64,000 nt of DNA from Methanomicrobiales archaeon (lineage in GTDB: Archaea > Halobacteriota > Methanomicrobia > Methanomicrobiales > JACTUA01). The stretch covers positions 90,039-154,038 of the forward strand of contig JASEFH010000004.1 in NCBI GenBank assembly GCA_030019205.1, written 5' to 3'. How positions within the stretch are numbered: the first letter of the stretch is position 1; every line of letters begins with the position of its first letter. Shown one piece after another: positions 59,833 to 64,000 of this stretch. The translations under genes and the position numbers were made by a program. The notes under the pieces are model-generated. The model made no database searches, had not been told where the DNA came from, and worked only from the letters and a program-made list of their open reading frames with translations.

Positions 59833-62800
59833 TCATTCCAGTTTTATGAAATTGGCTCCTTTCGCACCCAGTGTTGCGTATGCAAAGCCTGTGGATGCAG
59901 CACCGCCGATATTGTCCTCCTGGGCATGCACCCGGATCCTGTAGTCGCCGTAGGCGAGGTTCTGTGCGAACAGACTGGAGGTATAGCCCGCCGTGGCATT
60001 TGCATGCTGCGTGTCGAAGACCACCCAGTCTCCCCAGACCCCGGTCTCCGGGTTCTGGTACTGGTAGGATACTGTCTGGGTGACGCCGTTCTCTCCCCGG
60101 TACTCGAGGTTCCAGCTCGTGACGACGAATTCGCCCTGGGGAGAAGCGGTGATGTTATTAACGACGAGTATCGGGACGCTGATGTTGGACGTCAGGTTGC
60201 AGGGCACATGCACCGTGAACATGGGAATTGAGACGGAATCTGCACCATTGTTGAATACCAGGCGGCTGGTGTTATCGAAGATCTGGATGTCGCCGCATAC
60301 CGAGCTGTTCACCCTCAGGCGGTACTGAATCTCCCAGATCTCGTTGAGGTGTATGGTGCCCAGGTTGAACTTTAGGTGGTGGGTGTTGAGCCATTCGTCC
60401 GTCTGGTTGAGGGTATCTGTATACGACTTCGTGGTGACTGCGGTGGCATTTGACTGATAGTTCCACATCTTCGTGGAGTTGCCCTGGTTGTTGACATCGT
60501 CTGTGCCTGGAGAGTAGACGTAGGTGAACACTTCTTCCCCACGCATGGTGATGTCGTTCACGCGCAGGTTCTGCATGGAGATGTCCATCCGGGTGTCGAC
60601 GCTGGCCTCGTTTTTCAGGGCATCGGCGATCTCGTCATAGACATTGACGAGCTCTTCCGGGGTGTTTGCATGCCGGTGGAATCCCCCTGTCCCGGCGGCC
60701 AGGATGCGCAGGGCCTCCTGGCTGGAACTATCGACGCTCGATGTGTAGGTGACTACAAATACCTTGATACCGTTGTCCCTGGCATAGTTGGACATATTCT
60801 GCCAGCTCGTCCGCGTATCGTAGTTGTTCAGGGACCAGTTACCCGTATACGGGCCTCCCAGCGGGAACGGCATCCAGCTGTTACCGCTGACCATCTGCTC
60901 GGGATTGTTCAACTGCGCACTCCCTCGCGCAAGCGGGTCACCGAACCAGTCCCAGCTCATATCGATGAGTGCAACCACGGCCTTGACTCCGTTTCTTCTT
61001 CCGTTATTCTTCAGATCCGTAATCGAGTAGTAAAGCCCGTTCCGCAGGGGAGTCCCCTTCGAGATCTCTGTCTCGTCCGTGAACGGGACGATTCGATCGA
61101 CCTCGCCGTCGATGATGGTCAAGCTACCGGTCAGGGGCACGTCCTGCGTGGAGTAATCGCTGTAGGTCCTGCCGTTACCGGTGTAATAATAGGGGATTAC
61201 AGCATCTTCGTCCTTGATACCCGGGTTGTCGTCGCCGGCCAGGTACCCCCTCTTGATGACATACAGATCGGCAAGTCCGTAATCTCCAAATGTCCAGAGC
61301 CCCACCCGATCGTAGTCCGGGACCATCTGCGAGGTGAAGATCTTCGCCGCGGGACGGGTGTAGAGGACCCGATCGGGGTTGTCCTTGAGCATGGACAGTC
61401 CCCGGCTCATGGCGAACACCGCATCGATCGGCTTCGGCTTCAGGGCCCACCCGTCTCCCCGGAGGATGAATTTGACGTCGATCTCCTCTCCGGCAACGAC
61501 TAACGGAGGATCGATCTCGACGTCGACATTCAGGTACGGGTAGTTCTTCCAGACGACGGTGATGGACTCCACCCCCGTATCAACTCCTTTTGCCTTGACA
61601 ACGCAGGTGCCCGTCGCTTTCTGGGTCCAGTTGTAATCCATCACGTCGGAAATGAACTCACCCGGGCGGATCGGCACTTTCGCGTATCCATTCTCATCGG
61701 ATATCGCGTACACGCCCAGCAGTTCCGGATCCTTCACCACCGCCCTCTGGCTCTCGGCATCGTAGTGGATCGAGTCGATCCAGAAGGTCACGCCCTGGCC
61801 CGGTTTCGGGTTGCCGAAGTCATCCACCACTTTTGCGATCACCTCGGCGGTGGTGCTCCCGGGAACGTCCCAGCTGGGGATGGGGTTCGGGCTTGCCGTG
61901 AGGAGGAGCCGCGATGCCGTGCCGTTCACGAACCAGACCGTGTCTGTCCTGGAGACGTTCTCGAACCCCACGATCCTCGCGGTGATCTTCACGCCCATGA
62001 TCGCCCTCTTCGGTCCGTAGTGCATGGATGACTGGCCCTGGAGGTTGGTCGGAGAGAGGATCGCATGCTCGGTCGAGGTCTCGGGGGTACCGATATACTC
62101 CGTAGTAATGTCAATCTGGCGGTTCGCACTCGGATTCATCCACCGGTCGAAGACCGTGTACACGATGGTGAAGGTGCTCCGTCCGTCCGCCGGTACGGCT
62201 GGAGGGCTGGTGGGGGGGAGGATCGACGAGGCGATGGAATGCGGGACGGACCCGCAGCCCACGATGGTGAGCCAGACCGATGGCAGCGAGGGCGGTTCGG
62301 GGTCCACGAGGACGATATTGTCCCCGGCGATGCTCGAGACGCGGAGATGCACTGTCGCATTTCCTGCGGCGTCCACCGGCTGCAGAATGGTTGTGGCTCC
62401 GTTGAGGAAGCGGGCCTCATCCTGCGGCGAGCTGACAGAAAAACGGACCTGTTCGGCCGTTCCGGGAACCCCTGAAGACTCCTCCCTGCGGCTGTCTATC
62501 GGGTTTCCATAGACATCCTGGAGGCGCACGGTAATCGGCACGACGGCATTCGCGTCCGCAGTACCGGGATAATCGATAGAGGAATACTTGTACGGAGCCG
62601 CATGATCGACGTTCTGCTCGTGTATGGTCGTTATCTCTGTCGTGTTTCCCGCGATCATCTTCGTCGCTCTGACGGCGATCGGTGCGGTGCCGCTGATGGT
62701 ACCGGGCGTGAAGCGGGGCAGCTGGCCCCCGCTCCGTGCCACCCCCATCGAATCGGTCGTGAATGTCTGGCCGCTCACGTTCCCCATGCTCGCGTTCAGG

Positions 62801-63009
62801 CACTGGAGGGTGACCGTGGCCGCGGCGACCGGGGTGCCGTCATCGGCCCGCACCGTCACCTTGATATCCGTGCCCGTTGTACTGCCTGCCACCGCCCACG
62901 CGCTGACGATATCCGCGTGATCCGGAATATCCCCGGCGGACGCCGGTACCGCGATCACAAGCAGCCCGAGGAGCAGTAACACTACTTGATCCACCTTCAT
63001 CTGGTTCAC
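59833..63009 (-). CDS. Large secreted VWA-like protein with Ig-like (Big) domains
   Basis: Secreted protein of 1058 residues. Signal peptide: QVVLLLLGLLVIAVPASAGD. Three or so Ig-like Big_1-type modules occupy about residues 30-480 (PITVRLQDVYGNPIDSRREE, VIAKVVDDFGNPKPGQGVTF). A von Willebrand A-like domain lies at about 526-770 (DRVGLWTFGDYGLADLYVI, KGTPLRNGLYYSITDLKNNG, VKAVVALIDMSWDWFG), but the metal motif DxSxS is degraded to AMSRGLS. A beta-rich C-terminal part follows. Many N-glycosylation sequons (NxS/T) are present. There is no C-terminal membrane helix or sorting signal, so it is probably released or held by other surface proteins. A hairpin AATGAT-AGG-ATCATT with T-rich flank overlaps its stop. 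Confidence 0.85.
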   Translation of the reverse strand: MNQMKVDQVVLLLLGLLVIAVPASAGDIPDHADIVSAWAVAGSTTGTDIKVTVRADDGTPVAAATVTLQCLNASMGNVSGQTFTTDSMGVARSGGQLPRFTPGTISGTAPIAVRATKMIAGNTTEITTIHEQNVDHAAPYKYSSIDYPGTADANAVVPITVRLQDVYGNPIDSRREESSGVPGTAEQVRFSVSSPQDEARFLNGATTILQPVDAAGNATVHLRVSSIAGDNIVLVDPEPPSLPSVWLTIVGCGSVPHSIASSILPPTSPPAVPADGRSTFTIVYTVFDRWMNPSANRQIDITTEYIGTPETSTEHAILSPTNLQGQSSMHYGPKRAIMGVKITARIVGFENVSRTDTVWFVNGTASRLLLTASPNPIPSWDVPGSTTAEVIAKVVDDFGNPKPGQGVTFWIDSIHYDAESQRAVVKDPELLGVYAISDENGYAKVPIRPGEFISDVMDYNWTQKATGTCVVKAKGVDTGVESITVVWKNYPYLNVDVEIDPPLVVAGEEIDVKFILRGDGWALKPKPIDAVFAMSRGLSMLKDNPDRVLYTRPAAKIFTSQMVPDYDRVGLWTFGDYGLADLYVIKRGYLAGDDNPGIKDEDAVIPYYYTGNGRTYSDYSTQDVPLTGSLTIIDGEVDRIVPFTDETEISKGTPLRNGLYYSITDLKNNGRRNGVKAVVALIDMSWDWFGDPLARGSAQLNNPEQMVSGNSWMPFPLGGPYTGNWSLNNYDTRTSWQNMSNYARDNGIKVFVVTYTSSVDSSSQEALRILAAGTGGFHRHANTPEELVNVYDEIADALKNEASVDTRMDISMQNLRVNDITMRGEEVFTYVYSPGTDDVNNQGNSTKMWNYQSNATAVTTKSYTDTLNQTDEWLNTHHLKFNLGTIHLNEIWEIQYRLRVNSSVCGDIQIFDNTSRLVFNNGADSVSIPMFTVHVPCNLTSNISVPILVVNNITASPQGEFVVTSWNLEYRGENGVTQTVSYQYQNPETGVWGDWVVFDTQHANATAGYTSSLFAQNLAYGDYRIRVHAQEDNIGGAASTGFAYATLGAKGANFIKLE

Positions 63010-63185
63010 CTTTATGATTGCAGAATATCGAAAAATGATTATATTTGAATGTTACTGATATCAGTATTATTATATTAAACTTGTAAAATCCGGATTAATG
63101 TATTTTAATTTCAAATTTTTCTATAAAAAATCTTTATTTTTTTTAAAAAAAATTTAGGATAGTATATATATTAAAACATGAGTTT
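63010..63185. promoter_or_regulatory. A/T-rich island upstream of the secreted VWA gene
   Basis: Strongly A/T-rich stretch in a GC-rich region. It contains a perfect 14-bp palindrome TACTGATATCAGTA (63053-63066), an 18-bp A/T palindrome centred on T8A8 (63137-63152) and TATATATATTAAAACAT boxes near 63164-63180. It should hold the promoter of the secreted protein and a bent DNA segment; several TATA candidates prevent a single call. Confidence 0.5.
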
Positions 63186-63926
63186 ATCCTATCACCCCCT
63201 CCCCGTTTTTTGCCAGGATTGTATCCGAAAAGTTGAATCCAGATCCGCAACGCCGGTCGGGTCCACCGCTGCATGCAATGGTCCTGTAGGCCGATAACGA
63301 GACCTGAATAATCGATTCGACGCCTGATATTCCGAATACAAGGGTATATTCATCGATTCGCGGGACCAGCAGAAGGAAGTGGCTCGTGCATCCAGGAAGG
63401 AAGTGCCGGTACGAAGTAAAGGACTGGGGATACGGGGAAGACGCAGATCCTTGAGATGCTCCATCGCGGGCTGACGTGTCCTATTGCACTGCGGTGAAGG
63501 GGTCGAGAGGGGAGACCTCCTCAACAGCAACGCGCCTTCATGCTGCGATCATCGTGCGGCGAGCGGCAGATTCGGGGCGAGACCTGCCCCCTTCCCCGGT
63601 GCGAGGGGATCCGAGTCCATCTGAATTCGGTCCTCCGGTTATCGATCGGTTAAATCCAGGTCCGGATGCGGGGGAGGATCTGTCACATCGTTTCCCCGAT
63701 TCACGGTTCCAACAGAATAGCAGGAGACGAGCACGAGGGGGAGGGGATGAGGGGCTCTCCCGCGTTCAGCGATTAGAACGTGCCTTGTCCAAGGATGGCG
63801 CTGTAAACATGCTCCCGGTGATAGCCGGACTGTCCTTCGTGAGGGATAATCCCCGTTGCGCAAGGGGAAAAGTCCCGTTGAATGCGGGAAACACTTAATA
63901 TCTTGCGATACTAAAATTTACGGGCT
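63186..63926. promoter_or_regulatory. Spacer ending in the tRNA-Arg promoter
   Basis: About 740 bases with no supportable gene. At the end GGAAACACTTAATATC (63887-63902) and TTGCGATA form the tRNA promoter, 25-35 bases before the mature 5' end. Confidence 0.55.
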
Positions 63927-63998
63927 GGATCCATGGGGTAGAGGATATCCTCCTGGGCTTCGGACCCAGGGACGTGGGTTCGATTCCCACTGGGTCCG
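63927..63998 (+). tRNA. tRNA-Arg (anticodon TCG)
   Basis: Folds by hand into a complete 72-nt tRNA: acceptor GGATCCA/TGGGTCC (one T-G pair) with discriminator G; D arm 10-25 with loop AGAGGATA; anticodon stem CTGGG/CCCAG and loop CTTCGGA, anticodon TCG; variable loop GGAC; T arm GTGGG-TTCGATT-CCCAC. CCA is not encoded (GTC follows). It decodes CGA (and perhaps other CGN) arginine codons. Confidence 0.95.
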
Positions 63999-64000
63999 TC

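Noticed and set aside
1..64000. CRISPR arrays, insertion sequences or prophage
   Set aside because: No regularly spaced repeats, transposases, integrases or phage genes were seen; the only long direct repeat is the 522-bp mtrA duplication.

Overview
The window is a chromosomal segment of a GC-rich, CO2-reducing methanogenic archaeon, most likely of the order Methanomicrobiales (a Methanoculleus- or Methanofollis-like genome). The assignment rests on gene content and order: heterodisulfide reductase genes embedded in the formylmethanofuran dehydrogenase operon, mcrBDCGA and mtrEDCBAF(G)H operons, archaeal-only ribosomal proteins (eS4, eL19, eL32), Tfx, NrpR, and archaeal promoters (TATA-like boxes, GGTGA-type ribosome binding sites). 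No rRNA, CRISPR array, prophage or insertion sequence was seen.

Layout. 1-10.9 kb: the start of ftr (minus strand), then one long plus-strand operon fwdGF-hdrCBA-mvhD-fwdDBAC. 11.2-16.1 kb: mcrBDCGA. 16.6-23.2 kb: a SPASM radical SAM gene, a ZIP metal transporter, the MCR-activating ATPase AtwA, a DUF134 regulator and a ferritin-like/VIT1 iron transporter. 24.1-29.7 kb: the mtr operon, in which mtrG is fused to a second copy of the mtrA corrinoid domain. 30.0-35.4 kb: a deformylase-like protein, a metallo-beta-lactamase protein, and a cluster of NifX-like proteins, a radical SAM protein and two MinD/ferredoxin ATPases. 36.0-52.2 kb: a SagB-like lipoprotein, then the S10/spc ribosomal protein superoperon on the minus strand with secY, adkA and cmk. 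53.0-56.5 kb: tfx, mtd, a GalT-like gene and mer. 56.8-64 kb: an FtsZ/tubulin-like protein, NrpR, a dUTPase/dCTP deaminase-like protein, a 1058-residue secreted VWA protein and a tRNA-Arg(TCG).

How it fits together. Nearly the whole CO2-to-CH4 pathway is here: Fwd (CO2 to formyl-methanofuran), Ftr, Mtd, Mer, Mtr (methyl transfer to coenzyme M with sodium export), Mcr (methane release) and Hdr/MvhD (flavin-based electron bifurcation returning low-potential electrons to Fwd). Of the core carbon steps only Mch (methenyl-H4MPT cyclohydrolase) is missing from the window. MCR maturation factors (McrC, McrD, AtwA) are close by.

The observations most worth following are the MtrA-MtrG fusion made by a perfect 522-bp repeat; a 15-bp promoter-proximal element shared by atwA and the two operons of the NifX/MinD cluster, which could tie an undescribed metallocluster system to MCR activation; a tRNA-Arg promoter and 5' end duplicated exactly 4,180 bp away; and several long GC-rich blocks without genes.
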